From Bacillus nitratireducens (GTDB lineage: Bacteria > Bacillota > Bacilli > Bacillales > Bacillaceae_G), in the NCBI RefSeq assembly GCF_001884135.1, contig NZ_MAOC01000007.1, positions 248,001 through 312,000 of the forward strand: 64,000 bases of DNA. Direction: 5' to 3'. Shown one piece after another: positions 39,159 through 46,166 of this stretch (the stretch's first letter is position 1; every line of letters begins with the position of its first letter). The notes beneath the pieces were generated by a model, which worked only from the letters and a program-made list of their open reading frames with translations, searched no databases and had not been told where the DNA came from. A program made the position numbers and the translations under genes.

Positions 39159-39602
39159 TTATCGATTATGCTGTCTCACTTTTTTATTCAACAATTTTAA
39201 AATAGCTCGACGTGTCAAAATACCCTCGAAGTAACCTTCTTCATTGACAGCGCAAATAAAAGGATGATCAATTGTCATTTCTAAAGCTTTTGCAAAGGAA
39301 TCTTCTAACATAAGAACTGGAATCTCTTCCTTCATCACTTGTTCCACTTTCATATTCTCAAGTCTTTCAAACTCAATGCGCTCTAATCCTAAAATACCAT
39401 CTAAAATCATAGCAGTACTAATCAACCCATGTAATTTATACGTAGGGTCTAAAACAGGAATCGCCGAATATCCAGATTTCACAAGAACGAGTAAAGCATG
39501 TTCTAAACCATTCCCTATCTGGACATGTGCTACTTTTTCTGATGAAATCATTAAATCCTTCACAAGAATTTGTTGAAACTCATCTTTCGGAATACTAATC
39601 AT
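39159..39602 (-). CDS. darB: c-di-AMP-binding CBS protein DarB (CbpB)
   Basis: A 147-residue protein of two CBS domains (DLMISSEKVAHVQIGNGLEHALLVLVKSGYSAIPVLD and KVEQVMKEEIPVLM) with C-terminal ILTRRAILKLLNK. It corresponds to B. subtilis YkuL/DarB. In its apo form that protein activates the (p)ppGpp synthetase Rel and also pyruvate carboxylase; binding c-di-AMP prevents this. PycA and KtrC, another c-di-AMP target, are in this window. The start is ATG (39602) behind GGGGGG. Confidence 0.9.
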   Translation of the reverse strand: MISIPKDEFQQILVKDLMISSEKVAHVQIGNGLEHALLVLVKSGYSAIPVLDPTYKLHGLISTAMILDGILGLERIEFERLENMKVEQVMKEEIPVLMLEDSFAKALEMTIDHPFICAVNEEGYFEGILTRRAILKLLNKKVRQHNR

Positions 39603-39769
39603 GTTACATCCCCCCATTTTCCCTTTTTCCTGCTTATATTCTCTGATCCTATTCACATTTTATGATAGCGTTTTCATATTATTATTTTGTCCTGACATTC
39701 TTCTAATAAAAAAGATACACAGCTATTTTAGCATACAACATAAAAAAAAGACTACCATTCCGGTAGCGC

Positions 39770-39961
39770 TTAATACCCTTTATTTTTTAATCGGTAAAAC
39801 AATCTTGTGATTTTTTTATATTTTGTCACATCTGTCTGTTTTAAACCATTCTCAATGTCTGTGAGCTCCACCGCTAAAATTTCGCTCGCATAATTTTGCT
39901 GAAACAGAATATCCAACAATAAATCTTCTTCTTCTCTCGTTAAAACAAATTCCTTTTCCAT
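39770..39961 (-). CDS. abbA: Antirepressor AbbA homologue
   Basis: A 63-residue helical protein: TREEEDLLLDILFQQNYASEILAVELTDIENG then YKKITRLFYRLKNK. The pattern EEE-x-LLL-x-IL, YA-x-E-x-L, DIE-x-G and YKK-x-x-LYxR agrees with AbbA of B. subtilis (formerly ykzF). AbbA binds the transition-state repressor AbrB and blocks its DNA binding, under Spo0A control. The gene position near ykuK/ykuJ is also that of B. subtilis. I saw no obvious Spo0A box upstream. Confidence 0.78.
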   Translation of the reverse strand: MEKEFVLTREEEDLLLDILFQQNYASEILAVELTDIENGLKQTDVTKYKKITRLFYRLKNKGY

Positions 39962-40088
39962 ATGTCCCTCTCCTTGCCCTCACATCATCACTATTATTAT
40001 ATAAAATTTTCAACTTATTTAATAGATGTAATATTCAGTTTTTAATAAAGGTATTTAATAACTGCGAATATATAGAAACCATTTTACA

Positions 40089-40607
40089 TTATTTCGTATA
40101 CCTGTTCGCATAACTAAACGCCGCATAAGCATCCGGTTTAATTTTTGCTGTTAATCCCATCGCTTGAATTTTCTTCGTCATATCTAAAATAAATTCTTTT
40201 GTTAAACCATCATTCCCAATATCTAAATGAATTTCCATTATGAATCCCGCTCCATCTTGAGCGTATGGGTGCAATAAATCCCAGATTGTTTGTATATGAT
40301 TTGGAGTAAATAGACAGGCAACTTCTTGACTAAACTGCGTTTCTAAATATATTTTCTCTCGCAAAGTTGCTGGCTTATTTTTTACTGATTTGTGATGCAA
40401 ACATCCCCATGCTCCTTTTCCAACCCGATGAATATGTATCGCTGTAATAAACCTCGTATCCTTTTGATGCGCTTGTGAGTCTGTCCCAATAGATAAGCGA
40501 TATAAATTTCGCGGATCCTTTTCAATGAAACTACAAATGCGGTTAAATACCATATCAAAATTCAAATGTCTCTCAGAAACATTATAAAATGTATGTTCAC
40601 CGTCCAC
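40089..40607 (-). CDS. ykuK: YkuK, RNase H-like (DUF458) protein
   Basis: A 172-residue protein of the DUF458 family, with a predicted RNase H-like fold. The visible features are LSIGTDSQAHQKDTRFITAIHIHRVGKGAWG, with the acidic/polar GTDSQ at the first strand, and the conserved end KPDAYAAFSYANRYTK. Catalytic activity has not been shown in this family to my knowledge. I choose GTG at 40607, behind AAAGGA, in line with the B. subtilis N-terminus; a TTG six codons earlier overlaps that site. Function unknown, perhaps linked to sporulation. Confidence 0.85.
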   Translation of the reverse strand: MDGEHTFYNVSERHLNFDMVFNRICSFIEKDPRNLYRLSIGTDSQAHQKDTRFITAIHIHRVGKGAWGCLHHKSVKNKPATLREKIYLETQFSQEVACLFTPNHIQTIWDLLHPYAQDGAGFIMEIHLDIGNDGLTKEFILDMTKKIQAMGLTAKIKPDAYAAFSYANRYTK

Positions 40608-40681
40608 ATAGTCACGTCCTTTCAATTAGACAGACTTTTCGTATTCTCATTGTATGGGACAAAAACAAAAATTATAACTCA

Positions 40682-40831
40682 CTACCCTTTATTCGTTTCA
40701 ATATTTCGGATTACATACTGACAAAACCTACACGTATAAATTACATTTTGATTAGACTGAGCAGTTAATACATGATTCATTTCAGCATGACTATGACAAT
40801 TAGGGCAAATAACAATCGGTAAGCGTTCCAT
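40682..40831 (-). CDS. Small zinc-ribbon protein
   Basis: A 49-residue protein with two cysteine knuckles, CPNC (residues 9-12) and CRFC (34-37), spaced like a zinc ribbon; the rest is MERLPIVI at the start and IRNIETNKG at the end. Excellent ribosome-binding site (AGGAGGTGAAAAGG). It lies between ykuJ and ykuK on the same strand. No function is known to me; such proteins often bind nucleic acid or a partner protein. Confidence 0.7.
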   Translation of the reverse strand: MERLPIVICPNCHSHAEMNHVLTAQSNQNVIYTCRFCQYVIRNIETNKG

Positions 40832-41004
40832 CCTTTTCACCTCCTATTACTATTTACTATCATTGTAGGAAAAATAAAAAATTCCTATACATATACATTT
40901 GTGGAAATTCTTTTATTTGATTGCGACTTCCACTACCTGTATAGCCTATTAATTAATATAACTAAAAAAGGTACTGCCAAATGGCAGTACCTTTTTTATA
41001 TGTA

Positions 41005-41241
41005 TCAAGAAATGATGTCGTAAATCTCAATTGCAACCATGTCGATGTTGTCGAATTGATACACTTGAGGTTTTTCACCTTGTTGATACACTTCTAACTC
41101 ATACATTTCACTTTTATCGAAAAATTTCACGCTACATTTGCGCTCACCGTTCACTTCAAAATAGCGTTGTGCTACTTCACCGCTTTCAGCTTGTTCTTGT
41201 AGACTAACAAGTCGAGTTAAAATTCCTTGGAGTAGAGACAT
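41005..41241 (-). CDS. ykuJ: YkuJ protein
   Basis: A 78-residue protein of the YkuJ family. Signature: QRYFEVNGERKCSVKFFDK in the middle and QFDNIDMVAIEIYDII at the end. A crystal structure of the B. subtilis protein exists, but its role is unknown. The ATG at 41241 lies behind GGAGAG; the longer upstream frame has no ribosome-binding site. Start and length agree with B. subtilis. Neighbours ykuK and ykuI are conserved in B. subtilis as well. Confidence 0.9.
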   Translation of the reverse strand: MSLLQGILTRLVSLQEQAESGEVAQRYFEVNGERKCSVKFFDKSEMYELEVYQQGEKPQVYQFDNIDMVAIEIYDIIS

Positions 41242-41473
41242 GAAATCTCTCCTTTCTCTGATCTTCCTACCAATAGGTTTTACAGCTATACTCATTCTAT
41301 CCGTCATAACAGAAAAAATGTTCCACAGTCTAGGATAAAGGTTCTTGGACAGAAACTCAACTAAAATTTGTCGAAATACGAAGGAAAAAGAAGAAAGAAT
41401 ATCTTTTTCCTTCTTTATTGCTCTTTTTATACTGACAGAATATAATAAAACACAGAAAAAGGGAGGAATTACA

Positions 41474-41710
41474 ATGAAAAAAATTGAGGTTTATACACAG
41501 CCTGATTGTCCGCCTTGTACCATTGTGAAAGAATTTTTAAAACATAATGACGTTGTGTATGAAGAATTTGACGTAAAAAAAGACGCCGCTGCACGCAATC
41601 GTCTTTTATATGACTATGACTCCTATTCAACTCCAACAGTTGTAATTGACGGAGAAGTTGTCGCAGGTTTTCAAATTGAAAAATTACAACAGCTACTTGG
41701 TATAGAATAG
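41474..41710 (+). CDS. Glutaredoxin-like protein
   Basis: A 78-residue thioredoxin-fold protein with the redox site CPPC (QPDCPPCTIV, residues 11-14), the cis-proline in YSTPTVVIDGEVV and the expected beta-alpha-beta arrangement. It would reduce disulphides or mixed bacillithiol disulphides; the specific partner is unknown. Starts at ATG (41474) with GGGAGG ribosome-binding site. It is divergent from ykuJ and convergent with the exported-protein gene at 41737. Confidence 0.88.
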   Translation: MKKIEVYTQPDCPPCTIVKEFLKHNDVVYEEFDVKKDAAARNRLLYDYDSYSTPTVVIDGEVVAGFQIEKLQQLLGIE

Positions 41711-41737
41711 GAATAGGGAGAAACCTATTCCTATTCT
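41704..41737. terminator. Hairpin joining the two convergent gene ends
   Basis: A perfect 14-bp stem AGAATAGGAATAGG / CCTATTCCTATTCT covers the glutaredoxin stop codon and touches the opposite gene's stop. There is no T-run, so it may act weakly or as a transcript-end protector. Confidence 0.6.
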
Positions 41738-42225
41738 CATAATTGTTGTAACCTTTTTATTTCAGCCAAAAGTTCCTGACTTTCATGATACCCTGCTAAT
41801 TTCCATTTCCCATTATCCTTTTGTAATGTCACAATTTGATATTGTCCACTTTTTGCCCGTTCATAGACGTATAAATTTTTATGTTCCTCATCATATGACA
41901 TTTTTGTTTCTGAATTAAAGGAAAACGGAGCTTCTTTTGCTGGAAGTAAATACTCACCACTTTGTTTTTCATTTCTACTGTTTTCATCCGTAAAAACTTG
42001 AAGGAAATTATTTGTAAAATATGGTGATAACGTCTCTATCATCTTATTCATTGGTATTTGTTTCCCTCGAATTGAAAATTGCGTCTCATAACCTTTTTGT
42101 ATCGTTGTAAACACTTCTTTCCGATCCACTTTCACTTCTTCTTTCCCTAAAACAGTTGTGACACTATAGCCAACTAGAAAGGCAACACATATAAATAGAA
42201 CAAACCATATTCCATATTTCCTCAT
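41737..42225 (-). CDS. Membrane-anchored or exported protein (possibly DUF3993)
   Basis: A 162-residue protein with an N-terminal uncleaved-type signal anchor (YGIWFVLFICVAFLVGYSVTTVL) and a soluble extracellular domain of about 130 residues. That domain is rich in Lys, Glu and aromatic residues (TDENSRNEKQSGEYLLPAKEAPFSFNSETKM). It resembles the Bacillus DUF3993 group, but I am not certain. No catalytic motif is seen. It lies just downstream of ykuI on the same strand, though ykuI has its own terminator between. Confidence 0.65.
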   Translation of the reverse strand: MRKYGIWFVLFICVAFLVGYSVTTVLGKEEVKVDRKEVFTTIQKGYETQFSIRGKQIPMNKMIETLSPYFTNNFLQVFTDENSRNEKQSGEYLLPAKEAPFSFNSETKMSYDEEHKNLYVYERAKSGQYQIVTLQKDNGKWKLAGYHESQELLAEIKRLQQL

Positions 42226-42381
42226 TTTTTCACCTTCCTTTTAAAAGAGCTTGTCTTTGTAGTATTCATTGTAACAATGATTATGCAAAAACAGGGATGA
42301 TTTCGTTCGTAAAATCTTTACAATGATAGACAGCATTTTCATTATTATTTTCACTATTACCAATTTATGATAAAAACAAAC

Positions 42382-42410
42382 AAAAAAATGCACGAATCAC
42401 TTCGTGCATT
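42382..42410 (-). terminator. ykuI terminator
   Basis: AATGCACGAA / TTCGTGCATT with a 4-base loop and T-run on the minus strand; overlaps the ykuI stop codon. Confidence 0.88.
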
Positions 42411-43626
42411 AAAATAAAACATCTTCTTCATATAAATATTCATAAGATAAATCTATAAATAAAAAGTTTTCATCATCAATCGGGAAAGAAAATGTTCGTA
42501 CCATTTCACCAGTTTCAATATCGGCATATAAATCTGAAAGTCGCGCCTTATTTTCAAAACGCATTTTCATGATATTCTCGAGAAAATACGGACGCCAACT
42601 CCAGTTTTTCATATAATACTCTGGCATCACAATCCATTCCCCATCTTTTTTCATAACATTACCTGATTGCTGGAAACCATCTTCATTACAAATAAATATC
42701 CGAAAACTACATTGTGATACACTTTGGCTAAATTGTAATAACCAGTCATTTATATCTTCATTCTTTTTTTGTTTTGACAGAACATCACCAATTCGATCAC
42801 GTAACATCTCTGTTAAATTATAAATTTTTTGCAACTTTTTCTTCTCATGCAGAATAAATTGATGACATTCATTACCAAGTCGCTCTTTTAAAACATTCGT
42901 TTCAATAAAATCAGGTAAACATTCTTTCAAATAATTACCTTGATAATATCTACCACCGTTTTTCCAAGCATATTGTAGTTGATAAAAAGCATCAATCTCT
43001 TCATATAACAATGTCGCACCAATTCTTCTAGCAAGTAAAGATAAGGAATATAAAATATCTTGATAAGATTGTAAAAGTGCAGTTTGCCTTAGGTTTGTTA
43101 AATCTACTTTTAAAATATCCGGTGCTAACACGCTAATACGTTCTAAATTACTTGTACCCGTTCCAACTTTATTAATCGAAATTTGAATACCATATGTACG
43201 ATAATACATCAGCAAATGATTAAATTGCTCGATATCTTCTTTACATTCATGTTCTGTAATCTCTAAAACAATGTGGTTCAAATTTAAACCTTGTTTTTCA
43301 TACATCAATAAAAGTTGAAGTAAACTTTCATCTTCATCATTCATTAATACATTGGCATTCCGATGTATAAATAATAATAATTTTTGATCTGTTTCTAAAT
43401 ACCTATTTAACGCTTTTTCTACTATGATATTATCCGCTTCCAGTTGGAACTCACTCGGAATAGAATCATCATGGAAGAAAGATGCTAAACTTTGTATGCC
43501 CTCTTCTGTTTGAATACGTCCTACAACTTCATATCCAATTACTGTATGCTCATCAGCACTAAAAATAGCTTGATAATAAGGAAGGACTTTATCCAAGTTA
43601 CTCATTACATCTAATGCATCTATCAA
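42409..43626 (-). CDS. ykuI: YkuI, degenerate EAL-domain c-di-GMP protein
   Basis: A 405-residue protein with an N-terminal EAL domain and a C-terminal PAS/Cache-like domain. The EAL signature reads GYEVVGR at residue 33, and the loop that is DDFGTG in active enzymes reads NKVGTGTSNL here. The metal-binding aspartates are thus replaced. In B. subtilis, YkuI binds c-di-GMP without detectable hydrolysis, and these substitutions fit a receptor role. LEITEHE and KVDL (in ILKVDLTNL) are retained. TTG start behind GGGAGGG. A degenerate GGDEF protein lies 9 kb away. Confidence 0.92.
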   Translation of the reverse strand: MIDALDVMSNLDKVLPYYQAIFSADEHTVIGYEVVGRIQTEEGIQSLASFFHDDSIPSEFQLEADNIIVEKALNRYLETDQKLLLFIHRNANVLMNDEDESLLQLLLMYEKQGLNLNHIVLEITEHECKEDIEQFNHLLMYYRTYGIQISINKVGTGTSNLERISVLAPDILKVDLTNLRQTALLQSYQDILYSLSLLARRIGATLLYEEIDAFYQLQYAWKNGGRYYQGNYLKECLPDFIETNVLKERLGNECHQFILHEKKKLQKIYNLTEMLRDRIGDVLSKQKKNEDINDWLLQFSQSVSQCSFRIFICNEDGFQQSGNVMKKDGEWIVMPEYYMKNWSWRPYFLENIMKMRFENKARLSDLYADIETGEMVRTFSFPIDDENFLFIDLSYEYLYEEDVLF

Positions 43627-43848
43627 CGTGCTTCCCTCCCTTTACTTTTCAAAAATTATAACACGATATTTACGGAAAAATAATAAAAAATCCCTTCAGT
43701 TTTCCTGAAGGGATTAGAGGGGTAAAATGCTAAGGGGAATTAGCAATTCTACTATGAAGAAAAAAGAGGTCTTAAATATACCGTATATATTCCCCTTTGT
43801 AAACACCTTTCTCTCACGTGTCACAATTCTGTCACATTTTTCATCCTT

Positions 43849-44613
43849 TTAAAATGGATATTGGTGCAAATGTTGGCCACCATCCATTGTCATACAAGTT
43901 CCATTTATGTATGCAGCTTCATCTGAACATAAATAATAAGCTAGACCCGCGATTTCTTCTGGTGTCCCCAACCTACCAAGTGGGACACTCTGTATTGTAC
44001 GCTTAGCCATTTCTTCTGAAATCCATAATTTATCGGCACCGCCCGTACGTTCAATCGGCCCTGGTGCGATAGCATTAACTCGTATCCCATATTTACGTCC
44101 CCACTCAACAGCAAGCGTTTTAGTCATTGCTAATACACCCGCTTTAGCTGCTGCTGAATGAATAACTCCTGGCCCTGCATCCCATGCATATGTTGCCACC
44201 ATGTTAATGATATTTCCTTTTATACCTTTTTCAATCCAATATTTTCCGACAGCCTGGCTACAATAAAATGTACCATTTAATACAATATTAATGACCGAAT
44301 TCCAGCCATTCACAGATAGGTCCTCTGCTGGACAAATAAAGTTTCCAGCTGCATTATTTATTAAAATATCAATTCGTCCAAACTTCTCATCAATATGCTC
44401 AATCATCTTTTGAATATCATCAGTATTTCGTACATCCATTTGTACAGGTAATACTTGCCCCGGAAACTGTTCAATCTCGATCTTTGCTTCTTCTAATTTT
44501 TCTTTTGTACGTCCTGTAATAACTACTCGTGCCCCTTCTTTCGCAAAACGAGTCGCCATTCCTTTTCCCATTCCACTTGATCCACCTGTTATAATAACTA
44601 CCTTCTCTTTCAC
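43849..44613 (-). CDS. fadH: 2,4-dienoyl-CoA reductase FadH (SDR family)
   Basis: A 254-residue short-chain dehydrogenase for degradation of unsaturated fatty acids. Visible are the NADPH loop TGGSSGMGKGMA, NNAAGNF, and the family stretch YAWDAGPGVIHSAAAKAGV, where SDR enzymes usually have YxxxK; also RVNAIAPGPIERTGGADKL. It matches B. subtilis YkuF (FadH). I take GTG at 44613, which is spaced correctly from GGAGG; the nearer ATG is only 2 bases from it. An ATGAAT...ATTCAT palindrome lies just upstream. Confidence 0.9.
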   Translation of the reverse strand: MKEKVVIITGGSSGMGKGMATRFAKEGARVVITGRTKEKLEEAKIEIEQFPGQVLPVQMDVRNTDDIQKMIEHIDEKFGRIDILINNAAGNFICPAEDLSVNGWNSVINIVLNGTFYCSQAVGKYWIEKGIKGNIINMVATYAWDAGPGVIHSAAAKAGVLAMTKTLAVEWGRKYGIRVNAIAPGPIERTGGADKLWISEEMAKRTIQSVPLGRLGTPEEIAGLAYYLCSDEAAYINGTCMTMDGGQHLHQYPF

Positions 44614-44628
44614 ATACATCCCCTCCAA

Positions 44629-44650
44629 AAAATGAATACACATTCATTTT
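44629..44650. promoter_or_regulatory. FadR-like palindrome upstream of fadH
   Basis: AAAATGAAT ACAC ATTCATTTT, 9-bp arms with a 4-base centre, within 40 bases of the fadH start. It resembles the half sites TGAAT/ATTCA of Bacillus FadR operators but with a shorter centre than the published consensus. Confidence 0.5.
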
Positions 44651-44807
44651 ATCATTTTATTTAACAGAAATCTTTATATTTTTAATATTTTCTGATATTT
44701 TAACGTGAAGAGACTTCTTTTTGTTCCTTTTTTCGTAATCTATACTATTTTTTTTATATTTAAAATATATTTTTAAAAAACTGAAAGGAGATTCAAGTAA
44801 CCTGTAT

Positions 44808-45665
44808 ATGAAAAAAATTACAAGAAGAAATTTTTTAAAAGCTGGAATACGCACTTGTCTATATTCATTTATAACCGCTAGCATCGGCTATTATTATGCT
44901 AAATATATAGAACCCTATTTGCTTTCTTTTACCCAACACACACTTACATCACAACTCATACCAGAAAGTTTTCATGGTATGAAAATTCTTCAATTTAGCG
45001 ATTTACATCTAGGATACTATCTCTCTCTCCAACATTTATCTCAAATTGTTTCCAAAATCAATGCTGCAAAGCCAGATATTGTCCTTTTTACTGGTGACCT
45101 CATTGATGATTATCAAACATATACCGAGGCTCCTTTTGTGGCATCCATTTTAAAGAATATACAAGCACCTTTCGGTAAATTTTCTATTTATGGCAACCAC
45201 GACCATGGAGGATATGGAACTGAATACTATGATCACATCATGCGTGAATCGGGATTTGAAATTTTACAAAATAGTGAAAAGCGAATTCGTTTACTGGATA
45301 ATAGTGAAATTTCCATTTTCGGGCTCGATGATGTACTACTAGGTAAACCAAAAATAGCGGAAACTTTACAGCACGCAAATCAAAATATTTATACAATTGT
45401 TCTCGTTCACGAACCAGATATCGCGCCACAAATCGCTACATATCCAATCAACCTTCAACTTTCTGGTCATAGCCATGGCGGACAAGTACAAATCCCTTTT
45501 TTAGGTGCTATTATTACTCCGTCGCTTGCAAAACAATATATTGAAGGTTTCTATAACATTCAGGATTTGACTCTCTATGTCAATCGAGGTATTGGAAGAA
45601 CACGTGTCCCATTCCGCTTTATGTCAAAACCCGAAATTACACTCTTTACCCTACAACATTCGTAA
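44808..45665 (+). CDS. ykuE: Tat-exported metallophosphoesterase YkuE
   Basis: A 285-residue calcineurin-type phosphoesterase. Its N-terminus is a twin-arginine signal (KKITRRNFLKAG followed by a hydrophobic helix), as in B. subtilis YkuE, exported by TatAyCy. Metal motifs: FSDLHLG near 65, FTGDLIDD, YGNHDHGG and, at the C-terminal side, LSGHSHGGQ. The upstream GGAG lies about 17 bases from the ATG, unusually far. A short in-frame CTG lies nearer, so translation may be weak or the start uncertain. Divergent from fadH. Confidence 0.88.
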   Translation: MKKITRRNFLKAGIRTCLYSFITASIGYYYAKYIEPYLLSFTQHTLTSQLIPESFHGMKILQFSDLHLGYYLSLQHLSQIVSKINAAKPDIVLFTGDLIDDYQTYTEAPFVASILKNIQAPFGKFSIYGNHDHGGYGTEYYDHIMRESGFEILQNSEKRIRLLDNSEISIFGLDDVLLGKPKIAETLQHANQNIYTIVLVHEPDIAPQIATYPINLQLSGHSHGGQVQIPFLGAIITPSLAKQYIEGFYNIQDLTLYVNRGIGRTRVPFRFMSKPEITLFTLQHS

Positions 45666-45762
45666 CAATTCGCCTATTTTCTTACTTATCCTTTCTTGTA
45701 CTCGCTCATCCACGCTTGGTCTACCATATGATAAAAATGAGTCCAATAAAGGAGGTTTGTTC

Positions 45763-45999
45763 ATGTATCCATATTATCAACCAATCCCAGTTCGTTCAGC
45801 ACCTATTGGCCCAGCAGGCGACTCACGCTTCTTTCCATTTTTCGGTGTTCCATTTCTAGCCGGAATTGCTGGAGGATTACTCGGCGGAGCATTAGCTTTC
45901 GGCCCTAGACCGTTTTATCCGCCTTATCCACCACCTTTCCCACCACCAGCACCCTTTCCTTGCTACGGAGGGCCTTGTCAGCAACCATACTATTACTAA
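45763..45999 (+). CDS. Tyr/Pro/Gly-rich small protein, spore-coat-like
   Basis: A 78-residue protein: MYPYYQPIPVRSAPIGPAG at the N-terminus, then a glycine-rich hydrophobic stretch (FLAGIAGGLLGGALAFG). The tail consists almost entirely of Pro, Tyr, Phe and Gly, with two cysteines in CYGGPC. This is a composition often seen in Bacillus spore coat or exosporium proteins. A CATATGATA sequence (45725-45733) fits the SigK minus-10, but without a clear AC at the right distance. GGAGG ribosome-binding site. Identity unknown. Confidence 0.7.
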   Translation: MYPYYQPIPVRSAPIGPAGDSRFFPFFGVPFLAGIAGGLLGGALAFGPRPFYPPYPPPFPPPAPFPCYGGPCQQPYYY

Positions 46000-46121
46000 T
46001 TAAAAAAAGCGATTCTTTCAAATCTTATTCTCTCAAGGAACCGACTCATCACACGCTTATAATAAAAACTATTCTCTCTACTCATTCTTCCATTTTAGGA
46101 ACATATGAGTAGAGAAAAAAA

Positions 46122-46156
46122 GTAAAAACCTCTTAATTGCACTAAGAGGTTTTTAC
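46122..46156. terminator. ppk terminator
   Basis: GTAAAAACCTCTTA / TAAGAGGTTTTTAC with loop ATTGCAC, immediately after the ppk stop; it can serve both strands. Confidence 0.88.
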
Positions 46157-46166
46157 TATATTCCCA

